Below, piece after piece: positions 1-10,100 of a stretch of DNA of 64,000 nucleotides. The position numbers and the translations under genes are program-made. Source of the DNA: Tubiluchus corallicola (lineage: Eukaryota > Priapulida > Priapulimorpha > Priapulimorphida > Tubiluchidae); NCBI GenBank assembly GCA_030141605.1, contig JAQGDQ010000103.1, positions 1 through 64,000 on the forward strand, given 5' to 3'. The notes under the pieces were generated by a model that saw only the letters and a program-made list of their open reading frames with translations, did no database searches and was not told the DNA's origin. Within the stretch, counting starts at the first letter, position 1; every line of letters starts with the position of its first letter.

Positions 1-1370
1 GCGGTTTTTGTCAAAACCAACATAAATAGCTGCAAAATTAAAGAGCTAGAAAGTCAGAACACTGACATTATTTGGCTGCTCATATATATAAACGGACGGA
101 GATTTCTTTTAGCTTCGGTTTACACCCCACCGAACGATCATGAAAGTTTTACCAGAGTAATAAACAACTTGAAAGAGGCAATGAATTATGTGCAAATTCA
201 CAATTTGTGGGGCCTTGTAGCTACTGGAGACTTTAACGCACGTTGTTTTTTGTGGGATACTTCAGATAATGCGAATGGCAAAGTGCTCAAAGATTTCATT
301 TGTGCAAATAACAGCAAAGTAACTTTTTTTGCTCCATCGTCGAGCACTTTTAGCTCCAGTACTGGTGCAAGTACAATCGATTTAATAATTTCAACTGATA
401 AAATGGCAAATATAGTGTTAAATCAATATGTGGACTGTGAGGTCGAGTTGTTTAGTGGCGCCCCCTTAATGGGACATTATCCTGTGATATCCAGCTTTAA
501 TACGTCGCAAGCAAATTTGGCAGAAAAGAAACATGTGTTCGACATTAAGGGTAGCAATTGGACAGAATGGTCACGTAACTTAGACGAGCGCTTGATGGCA
601 AACGACGTAGTCTTCAATAACTTGTTATTATCCAATGACGTCATTAGTATGTGGCACTGGTTTAGAGAAACTATTGCCGAAAGTAATATGTTGGCTCTAA
701 AACGTAAAGTTATCTGTGCTCACAGTAAACCGTTCTGGACTGCAGAGCTATCACGGTTATCAAGACTTGTTCGACTCAGCAGGAAGAAGTTCAAAAGACA
801 CTCAAGCTACGAAAATAAACTCATCTATATTACTGACAAAGAAAACTTTGATAGTGAACTTAGTAGTGCTATGAATAGATGGCTACAGAGCAAGACAGAA
901 AAACTAAATGTAGAAAAAGGTGCCATCTTCTGGAAAACATATAAACAAATTTTTAAAGGTGTAAATAGCAATAATAATAATAATAGTGTTGATATATTAA
1001 TTAGTAATGGCTCACCTGTAGTCTCGGCCTCGGATAGTGCTGATTTATTATATAAGACTTTTTTTAGTGGGGAACACATGAACGCGGAAGAATTTGATGA
1101 AAACTGGAAAAATCACATTGAACGCTCATTATCAGTTATGGACTGGGAACAAAACGAAAATTTTTGTCTAAATAACTGGTTTAATGTACAAGAATTAGAA
1201 AATGCAGTAAGTGAAGTGCGAACTGAAGGCAAGTCGCTTGACTCCGATGGGTTTCACCCAAAAATGATAAAACATTTTGGGCCAGTAGCAAAAAATATTG
1301 TATTACGTATCGCAAATATGTGCTTAGAAAATCAATTATGGCCTTGGACGTGCACGAAAGTAATTCCACT
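1..1370 (+). pseudogene. LINE ORF2 fragment: endonuclease and start of RT (both ends missing)
   Basis: Open from the window edge to a stop just past the breakpoint. It encodes the second half of an apurinic-type endonuclease (GDFNARC, GASTIDLIIS, GHYPVISS) and the linker into the reverse transcriptase, ending at VIPL just before the first RT palm motifs. It is the sense copy of the - strand element at 2400-3766, with at least seven amino-acid differences and one Asn codon more. Without the palm and YVDD it cannot encode a working polymerase. The host genome edge or an upstream fusion decides how far it extends left of the window. Confidence 0.9.
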
Positions 1371-3982
1371 TTAGTACGATCTGGTTTAAAAGCCAACCCC
1401 GCAGAAACTTTCATTATATCATAGGTTATATCTTCAAATACGGTAAGTTTTTTACTTAACCATACAATAGCACCATACAGTATAATCGGCAAAATAGTAG
1501 TTTTATAAATATTTACAATGGTAGCAAGTCGCAAACCTGCATATTTACTGCAATTGTTTTTTACTTTCAACCATCTATACCATACCTTTTTATGAACAGT
1601 GCCCGCGTGTTTAACAAATGTTAATTTCCGATCAACAGTTAGGCCTAATATTTTGCTGTCTTCAACAAACAATATTTCATTGTTACTAATTTTTAAATTA
1701 TCTGGCTTGTTATTTTCATCCCATGCCCCTACTAGCAATGCTTCTGTCTTACCAGGTAACGTATTTATCTTTAAACGCCATTTCTGGCACCATTTGTGAA
1801 GCACATCACAACAGCTTTGTGCAATTGTAACGCAGGTTTGCGGGTCTGTATTTGACACATGCAAAGATCCATCATCAACATACTTGTACTTTTTAACAGA
1901 GTCATGCATATTATAAAACATATCTGCAATGAAAAATATAAACAGTATTGGGGCTATAACTGACCCCTGTGGGAGTCCTAAATTGCATCGATATTGATCG
2001 GACATATAATCATTTATCTTTATGCAGATATTGCGATTTTGTAATATATATGCTATAAGGCGTAGCATAGACCCTCGTACATTTGCACAAATAAGTTTAA
2101 ATAATAAACCTTCAACCCAAACACTGTCGAACGCTTTTTCGTAATCACAGCAAATTGTTATACCGTATGCATTATTCAAAATGTCGTCTTCCATATCAGT
2201 AACTAATCTGGTTAAATAACGTACTGTATTTTTGCCTTTTATGAAGCCTTCTTGCTCTGTATCAATGCAGTTTAACTGAAAGAAATGATTTTTAAGTCTA
2301 TTTGATATTAAACGCTCAACAAGTTTACCTACATACGAAGAAATGGTTATTGGACGATAATTACTGGCATTTGAATACTCGATTTTGTTAGGTTTTTTTA
2401 GTGGAATTACTTTCGTGCACGTCCAAGGCCATAATTGATTTTCTAACCACATATTTGCGATACGTAATACAATATTTTTTGCAACTGGCCCAAAATGTTT
2501 TATCATTTTTGGGTGAAACCCATCGGAGTCAAGCGACTTGCCTTCAGTTCGCACTTCACTTACTGCATTTTCTAATTCTTGTAAATTAAACCAGTTATTT
2601 AGACAAAAATTTTCGTTTTGTTCCCAGTCCATAACTGATAATGAGCGTTCAATGTGATTTTTCCAGTTTTCATCAAATTCTTCCGCGTTCAAGTGTTCCC
2701 CACTAAAAAAAGTCTTATATAATAAATCAGCACTATCCGAGGCCGAGACTACAGGTGAGCCATTACTAATTAATATATCAACACTATTATTATTATTGCT
2801 ATTTACACCTTTAAAAATTTGTTTATATGTTTTCCAGAAGATGGCACCTTTTTCTGCATTTAGTTTTTCTGTCTTGCTCTGTAGCCATCTATTCATAGCA
2901 CTACTAAGTTCACTATCAAAGTTTTCTTTGTCAGTAATATAGATGAGTTTATTTTCGTAGCTTGAGTGTCTTTTGAACTTCTTCCTGCTGAGTCGAACAA
3001 GTCTTGATAACAGTGATAGCTCTGCAGTCCAGAACGGTTTACTGTGAGCACAGATAACTTTACGTTTTAGAGCCAACATATTACTTTCGGCAATAGTTTC
3101 TCTAAACCAGTGCCACATACTAATGACGTCATTGGATAATAACAAGTTATTGAAGACTACGTCGTTTGCCATCAAGCGCTCGTCTAAGTTACGTGACCAT
3201 TCTGTCCAATTGCTACCCTTAATGTCGAACACATGTTTCTTTTCTGCCAAATTTGCTTGCGACGTATTAAAGCTGGATATCACAGGATAATGTCCCATTA
3301 AGGGGGCGCCACTAAACAACTCGACCTCACAGTCCACATATTGATTTAACACTATATTTGCCATTTTATCAGTTGAAATTATTAAATCAATTGTACTTGC
3401 ACCAGTACCGGAGCGAAAAGTGCTCGACGATGGAGCAAAAAAAGTTACTTTGCTGTTATTTGCACAAATGAAATCTTTGAGCACTTTGCCATTTGCATTA
3501 TCTGAAGTATCCCACAAAAAACAACGTGCGTTAAAGTCTCCAGTAGCTACAAGGCCCCACAAATTGTGAATTTGCACATAATTCATTGCCTCTTTCAAGT
3601 TGTTTATTACTCTGGTAAAACTTTCATGATCGTTCGGTGGGGTGTAAACCGAAGCTAAAAGAAATCTCCGTCCGTTTATATATATGAGCAGCCAAATAAT
3701 GTCAGTGTTCTGACTTTCTAGCTCTTTAATTTTGCAGCTATTTATGTTGGTTTTGACAAAAACCGCTACTCCTCCATGAAAAGGTCTGCATGACTTAAAG
3801 TACTCTTTATAGTTCGTTAGTTTCGGAAATTGTTGAGCTGGGTCTACCCGCGTCTCTTGAACTGATACGATGTCAAAGTTTTCTCTATTTACGTAATTGT
3901 CTAATGCTAAAGTTGAGCGAGGTGACAACGAATTGATGTTAATTTGGCATACCTTGAAAAGACGATCTCGTGTTTGAGTCAT
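1371..3982 (-). pseudogene. LINE ORF2: endonuclease plus reverse transcriptase, 3' truncated
   Basis: Encodes the target-primed retrotransposition enzyme of a Jockey/CR1-type non-LTR element. The endonuclease occupies residues 1 to about 235 with Glu in ETRVDP (about 43), GDFN (148-151), STIDL (about 199) and the catalytic His in GHYPV (231). RT motifs follow: NYRPITISS, EGFIKGKNT, CDYEKAFDSV, LPQGSVIAPIL and YVDD (about residue 701, near 1871-1882). The start is the ATG at 3982, which overlaps the TGA of ORF1 (ATGA), suggesting termination-reinitiation. The true element ends at about 1371 after AFKPDRTK; the frame stays open to 1181 only because it reads the antisense of the inverted copy. 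The missing C-terminus and 3' UTR make this copy dead, although all visible catalytic residues are intact. Confidence 0.9.
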
Positions 3983-5268
3983 TGATACATCTGTGTTCTT
4001 TTCAACTCCTTCTGGTAAATTTCACACTCTCTGCTCCTTGCCTCGTGCTTCCCCTTACAATTTGCGCAAACAGTCTCTTCTGCCGTGCATTCATTAGTTC
4101 TATGTTTCGCGCTACATTTTCCACACACAACAGAATGCTTGCAAAACTTGGCCACGTGGTTGTATTTTTGGCAATTGAAACAACGAATGGGCTTCTGCTT
4201 GCTAGCGAACAATTCCACACTGCATAGCATCTGATCTATAGGTATACCCTTATTAATAGCTTGGTATAGGTCTTCTTGGGATTGAAAGGTGACTTTGACT
4301 AATGGCATATTTGTCCCATTTCTTTTCTTAAATCTCTCTACCTTTACTCCCTCATACTGATTTTGTATTTCATATTCTACATCTTGGTCTGATAAATTTG
4401 GATCGCAGTCTCTGATAAAACCTATATGCAGTTTCTTTGGCTGTCTCACCCGTGTGTCCCCACCTAAAAATTCAGATTTCCATTCGCTAATCATTTTCTT
4501 TGCCGTGTCGCTGTCATTTAACTGGATCTGAATTTTACCTTTTGCAGTTTTGTATGCAACTTCAAATTTGGTTAACGGGAAGTATCTGCTGATATTACGT
4601 TTGATGTTTATACTTGTGTCCACTAGCTTTGGATCTTTAACATTTTCTATCAACACAGTTTTTTCCGGATCGTACAGTGTTTGGCTGCTCTTTTGGTCAT
4701 GACTTGCAGACTTAGCTGATGCTGCACCCGGTTGCTTAGATTGTAACATACCACTCTTAGCTGCTGCTGAATACGACTTGGTTCCAACGTTACTTATCAA
4801 CACGTCTACTTTCTGATCTAAGTGTTGGATCGTATTTGACAGAGTATTAAGTTTGTTAAAAGTGCTGCTCTTGTTAGTATCACCCTGCAACATGCAAATG
4901 ATTTCGTTTATTGCCTCAGCGTCATTTGAGTTTCGCAGTAATTTTAGGGCCTGAGCTTTAATTTCAGTAAGAGTGGGTGTGGAGACGGACTCCTCGCATT
5001 CTATCCCTCTAGTTTCCTCATCACGATCTGCCCAATCAGCTGACGTGTCCGATTTTGACCCTAGAGGAGGATCAAGATCTGATACAGTACCATGTTGATC
5101 AGTGTGTTTTGAGAAGCATTTATCGCACACAATAGCGCATATTTTCCTAGGCTTTATTGGGCTGTTGGATTTGCGACAAATCTCACAACTCGTTCTCGTG
5201 CTTAATGGTGGCTGACTGCAACTTCCAGAAAATGACATGATTTCAATAGCCTTTAACTGACTCGTCAA
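3979..5268 (-). CDS. LINE ORF1: gag-like nucleic-acid-binding protein with zinc knuckles
   Basis: 429-residue ORF1 of the same element. The N-terminus has a Cys-rich patch (CEICRKSNSP, CAIVCDKC) that could be an extra zinc finger. The middle resembles the domain preceding the knuckles in Jockey-clade ORF1 proteins. Near the C-terminus three Cys-rich knuckles follow one another: CFNCQKYNHVAKFC, CGKCSAKHRTNEC and CANCKGKHEARSREC. Such proteins coat the element RNA into RNP particles. The ORF is undamaged, in keeping with the very high identity of the two ORF2 copies and a young insertion. It ends in the ATGA that starts ORF2. Confidence 0.88.
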   Translation of the reverse strand: MTSQLKAIEIMSFSGSCSQPPLSTRTSCEICRKSNSPIKPRKICAIVCDKCFSKHTDQHGTVSDLDPPLGSKSDTSADWADRDEETRGIECEESVSTPTLTEIKAQALKLLRNSNDAEAINEIICMLQGDTNKSSTFNKLNTLSNTIQHLDQKVDVLISNVGTKSYSAAAKSGMLQSKQPGAASAKSASHDQKSSQTLYDPEKTVLIENVKDPKLVDTSINIKRNISRYFPLTKFEVAYKTAKGKIQIQLNDSDTAKKMISEWKSEFLGGDTRVRQPKKLHIGFIRDCDPNLSDQDVEYEIQNQYEGVKVERFKKRNGTNMPLVKVTFQSQEDLYQAINKGIPIDQMLCSVELFASKQKPIRCFNCQKYNHVAKFCKHSVVCGKCSAKHRTNECTAEETVCANCKGKHEARSRECEIYQKELKRTQMYQ

Positions 5269-5568
5269 TTGTGGTATTGTTCATACAGGTAAGTTTCCTG
5301 TAGTGTGTGTGACAGGTAACCCTGTCACGTGACTTGTGTTTGCCAACCGTTTAATTAGCTTAATAAGGTTTCACCATAAAATTTATTCTTTCAGCGGTAA
5401 TATCTCAACAAGTAAAATAATTTTCACTTAATAAATGTCACTATCAGGTTCGCCAAGCACTCATAAGTTCACACATATAAAAATTATCTTTGAAATTCTG
5501 GTTTAAACACAAAAAATTGCGAATGTTTGAGGAGCTCAAAGCCACTTGTAGTAGCTGACTTGACACAA
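5269..5568 (-). other. LINE 5' UTR and flank
   Basis: About 300 bases upstream of ORF1 (- strand sense) with no open frame. The nearest part is likely the element's 5' UTR and internal promoter, but the 5' boundary cannot be placed without another copy. The GA microsatellite begins directly after it. Confidence 0.4.
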
Positions 5569-5730
<162 letters not shown>

Positions 5731-5934
5731 GATTTGATTTGATTTAATTCTTTATTTCAAACACAAGTTCATAATTATTATAGTTTACATATATAAAACA
5801 TACAACATCATAAAAATAAAAACTAATACAAACAAATTACACAAACTTACATAAGCATAAAAACTACAGTAATAGTCTCCACCATTGCTGTGTTATGTGC
5901 GATGTAAATTTAGCATCGCTTGCTAAAATTTTCT
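5731..5934 (-). repeat. LINE 3' end remnant with AAATC-type tail (- strand)
   Basis: Read on the - strand this AT-rich piece ends with AATAAAGAATTAAATC followed by AAATC repeats, the form of a non-LTR 3' end: polyadenylation signal plus short tandem tail. No coding sequence is left. It lies between two GA microsatellites. The assignment rests only on the tail structure. Confidence 0.4.

Positions 5935-6001
<67 letters not shown>
5935..6001 (+). repeat. (GA)n microsatellite, second block
   Basis: About 60 bases of GAGAGA with one AGAAGA interruption, ending in a G run. Probably once continuous with 5569-5730 and split by the intervening insertion. Confidence 0.95.
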
Positions 6002-6005
<4 letters not shown>

Positions 6006-6187
6006 AGCGGTAAATTTTATAAGATGAGCCACTAACACAGCTGCTGCTCAAATCACATTGGGAATATTTCTGGATAATTCAGTAATTTCTTTCGCTTACT
6101 TTTGTGTTTTTTGCCTTCACATTAATTTTAAGAAATTTAGGTTGTTTTACCGAATTTAGACCCACAGATTCTTGTAACATTTTTCAG

Positions 6188-6291
6188 TGGAATCTCGTTT
6201 GTGAGAGAGAGCATATTGGCAGTCGTATCCTAGCTATCCTCGGTGTCGCTCCTATTCCAGGATTATTGATTTTTGGAGTATTAGGTGACAT
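6188..6291 (+). CDS. SLC22-like exon a (TM2 start)
   Basis: Acceptor ATTTTTCAG, donor GTAAGT. Begins at WNLVCE and ends inside the Met codon of GDMFGRR (phase 2). The upstream sequence in frame is a pyrimidine-rich tract, which supports the acceptor at 6187. Confidence 0.88.
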
Positions 6292-7140
6292 GTAAGTTTT
6301 CTAGTTTCAGTAGATTATTTTTAAAAGCAGAATGCCAATTTGACTACCCACACTACTAATTTGTGACAACCCGTTTTGATTTGGCAATATAGTATTACGG
6401 CGAGAGCTACTCTAAATAGATATTTTGCTCTTGAATAAAAGTAATAATCATGCCTGCAAAGCAAATTCTCTTACAGTTACGAAAATACTTTTGAAATTCA
6501 CAAAATCACCTTAAAGAAGTATTAAAAAGGAAAAAATTATATAACAGTTCACGCAAAGAAATACAATCTAATACGATCTTGGACAAATGTTTGTAAAGAA
6601 GTTCGCATACACATATGTATATACACTGGCGGCTCGTGTATAGGTACCGTGGAACTCTAGCACCTCCTATTTTCACTCGATGTTATCGATAATATTCAAT
6701 ATAAAAAGTCTTTTTAGTTCTTTCTTTATACTTGTACGGAACCAGAGCATGTGAAGGCAGTACTGTTTGCTTCACAGCCCAGCACAGTGCGCTCCAGCAA
6801 CGCAGTGTTTGGCTGTTGTGCGTATGCAGCCATACGTACGCGTGTCTGAACCCAATTAGAGAAAGTACTGTCGGTCACACAGTTTGTTGTCAGTTGCCAC
6901 GTGCTAAGCGTGAATGGATCGAGCTTGAACTGTATCGATTTAGATTACTAATAAGCAAAAAATATTTTTTGTTTAGGATTTTATCAAGTTTATATATAAA
7001 TTTTTGTATGTGCGTTTGTTTAAAATTGCAATTACAAATAACAACATTAAAATGCATATGTTTGTTTCGTTTTACACAGTATTAAAACAATGGCTAAAAA
7101 TTTCCAGAAGCAGCACCCCACTAATTCTAGCTGAGGCCCC

Positions 7141-7185
<45 letters not shown>

Positions 7186-10100
7186 GTGTGGTGTGCGTGT
7201 ACGTGCGTGCGTGTGTGCGTGTACATATTTGTCTCAGTTTTAAACAAGCTTTTTGACAGTACAAGTGAAAATTATTTAATGCAGTAAGAAGACTCATTTT
7301 GTGAGACAGTTTTGCTACGAATATGTTTTTTTGTTGTGAGGTTAAGTCATGTCATTTATTTTCACACGACACGTTTAGAACAATTTTTGGCTAATGTTTT
7401 GCGCACACTAGAAATTGGTTTGTGAAAGGATTAGGATTACGGTTAGAATTGGGTTAGGGTTAGCGTTAGGATAGGGTACTTAAATTGTGTGCAGAATTGT
7501 AAATTCGGTCCCAATTTTTATGTACAGCAATACTGTGTGAGTAGGCCTAGAACGAACGTAGCACAATTCTATTTTACTGTTTGCTTTGTGTTTGGAATAG
7601 GGAATGCCTCATACTCACGCCAGTCTAAATATAAGATTAAATGAGTAGCGCGATAACATATCTTGTTAAATTGTCGAACGCTAAGATGTTACCTAATATC
7701 TTTCAAGGTTCACAAAATAATAGCAAACAACTGCTTTATCTTCTACACTGTTATTCTAGTCAATTTCTTTAAGTTCGCCAAGTTCTTAGAGTGGGTAAAA
7801 TTTGCTTAGAGTGAGAATTTTGAGCATAAACTGACGGTGATGTTCTGTAGGTTTGGGAGGCGTTTAGAATTCATCTTAACCTTGTTGTTTCTCTCATCTG
7901 GCTTCAGCGTTGGACTGGTTTCCAGCACTTTTTCATTCACAATATTGGCATTCATAGCTGGAACAGCGGTACCTGCAGTCTATCTTGCACCTTTCCTAAT
8001 ATGTAAGTTTAGATATTTTCTGTACGTATTAATTTTGGCTAGCCTACCAAGTATTTACCCTAATGCCTTGATGGCATAGCTGTTGGCTTTAATTCTCAAG
8101 TGGCTCTTTCTCTAACGTGGCTGTATCCCTAAGCTAGTTCTAACTCTAAGGTGGCCTAACCTAAGGTGGTCCTACCCCTAAAGTGGCTCTAATCCTAAGA
8201 TGGCTTTAGCCCTAAAATGGGTCTAACCTAATATGGTTTTAACCCTAAGATCACACTTACTCTAAAATAGCTCTAACTCTAAGGTGGTTCTAACCTTAAG
8301 GTAGCTTTAACCCGAAAGTGGCTCTAACCCTAAAGTGGTTGTATCCCTAATGTGGCTCTAATACTAAAGTGGCTCTCACCCTAAAGTGGCTTTAACCCTA
8401 AGGCGGTTAACTCTAAGGTGACTCTATCCCTAAAGTGGCTCTATCCCTAAGTTGGCTCTAACCCTAAAGTGGCTCTAACCCCAAGGTGGCTGTAGTCCTA
8501 AGATGTCTCCAACATTAAGGTGGCTCTAACTCTAAAGTGGCTGTAACACTAAAGTAGCTGTAACCCTAAGGTGGTTGTAACCCTAAGGTGGCTGTAACCC
8601 TAAAATGGCTCTAATCCTAAGATGGCTCTCTCTAAGATGTCTCTAACACTAAGGTGGCTCTATCTCTAAAGTGACTGTAACACTAAAGTAGCTGTATCCC
8701 TAAGGTGGTTGTAACCCTAAGGTGGCTGTAACCCTAAAATGGCTCTAACCCTAAGATGGCTCTCTCTAAGATGGCTGTAACCTTGAGGTGGCTCTAACTC
8801 CAAGGTGGCTCTAACACTAAGGTAGCTGTAACCCTACGATGGCTCCAACCCTAAAGTGGCTCTGACCCTAAGGTGGCTCTAACTCTAAGGTGGCTCTAAC
8901 ACTAAGGTAACTGTAACCCTACGATGGCTCTAACCCTAAAGTGGCTCTAACCCTAAGGTGGCTCTAACTCTAAGGTGGTTCTAACACTAAAGTAATTGTA
9001 AGCCTACGATGGCTTCAACCTTAAGATGGCTCTAACCCTAAGGTGGCTCTAATACTAAAGTAGCTATTACCCTAACCCTAACGGCTTTCCGAATCCACCG
9101 AGACTGGCAATGGCGGTTTTTGTCACATTCGCGTGACCGAGAAATATGCCCGGTGCCGTGATAAGCATGATAATGACCTGCAGTGTGTAGAGCCCATTTT
9201 CCTGACATAACATCAGCGTTTTATAGCAATCTTCGCTTACACAAACGTGCATGACACGCAGAGAAGATGCCTACCATTACACAAACTGTGGTTAGTTTGT
9301 GACGTAAGCGATAGCTTCTTCGATTGCCGTTAATTAACTTTCCAAGCTAATTATTCAAATTTAAGAAACAACTGCTAACATTTATAGGCAAGAAAATGTA
9401 TATTTTGGACAGTGAATTAAAACGATATTGAGTTTATTCAATCGTCTGGTTTTCCTTTAATTATATTCTTATCCAGTCTGTTAAAGCTGAGTACCACAGT
9501 TTTTAGATAAACTAGTTTTATTTCTTTTTGTAGCAGTAGAAAGTTTGTCTCCAGACAGAAGGGCATGTGCATCAGTGATGATATGGATATTTTGGGCACT
9601 GGGTTACGTGCTGCTGGCGTGTGTTGCTTCCGTATTCACCTCGTGGCGACGCCTAGCGTTCGTCACCACACTTCCATGTCTAGTCTATTTACCGTATTAC
9701 TGGTGGGTTGATGGAAACATTTTATCCATGTTTTCACTTTGCTACTACTGTATTATGGTATACGGTGTTTACTCTAAATAGCAAATGTTTAGTGAATGTC
9801 TACGTGTTATGGCGGTCAAAATGCCTAGAACCTTTCTACTTCAAAAACTTACAGCAGTTGCTGTACCATGAAACCAAAGTTAATGCTCTTAAACTTTGTA
9901 GTTTGTGCTCGTACATGACCTAACATTTTGAGCTGTGAAGTACTGACGTTTGTATGATCTGGTAGGCCCTATTATTGTGTTCCAAAATCAAAAAATTGTC
10001 CCGTAAATTTTTATAAGTTGTGCCACATTGAAAATTTATTCTGAAACCACCTACAGGGTCTGCCAAAAAACAATTGGTAGGTAACCTTTTTGGATGTGAC

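Larger units (their letters stand above)
1..5268. mobile_element. Two Jockey-type LINE copies fused tail to tail
   Basis: Positions 1-1370 (+ strand) and 2400-3766 (- strand) are the same LINE segment in opposite orientation, more than 99% identical. They differ by about ten substitutions and one 3 bp indel in an AAT-rich run. The left copy starts before the window. The right copy runs from ORF1 (5268) through ORF2 and is cut at about 1371, inside the region after the reverse transcriptase palm. Both copies lack their 3' ends and meet at 1370/1371, where a few bases of microhomology (CACT/AGTG) are seen. The spacer between the arms is about 1.03 kb. LINEs are normally 5'-truncated, so two 3'-truncated copies meeting tail to tail is unusual. 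Confidence 0.9.
6292..7850 (+). other. SLC22 intron with GT repeat and T-element remnant
   Basis: No exon seen. Holds the (GT)n at 7142-7240 and a telomere-like T element at 7398-7509. The 117-residue frame at 6732-7085 has no recognisable domain. Confidence 0.6.

Noticed and set aside
1181-1370. C-terminal extension of LINE ORF2 on the - strand
   Set aside because: It reads the antisense of the inverted copy and is not part of the element protein.
6624-6668. hAT-like terminal sequence CACTGGCGGCTCGTG
   Set aside because: Resembles a hAT end, but no partner terminus or target duplication was found.
8088-9085. Chromosome end or true telomere
   Set aside because: Units are degenerate and spaced, and the array is inside an intron flanked by exons of one gene.
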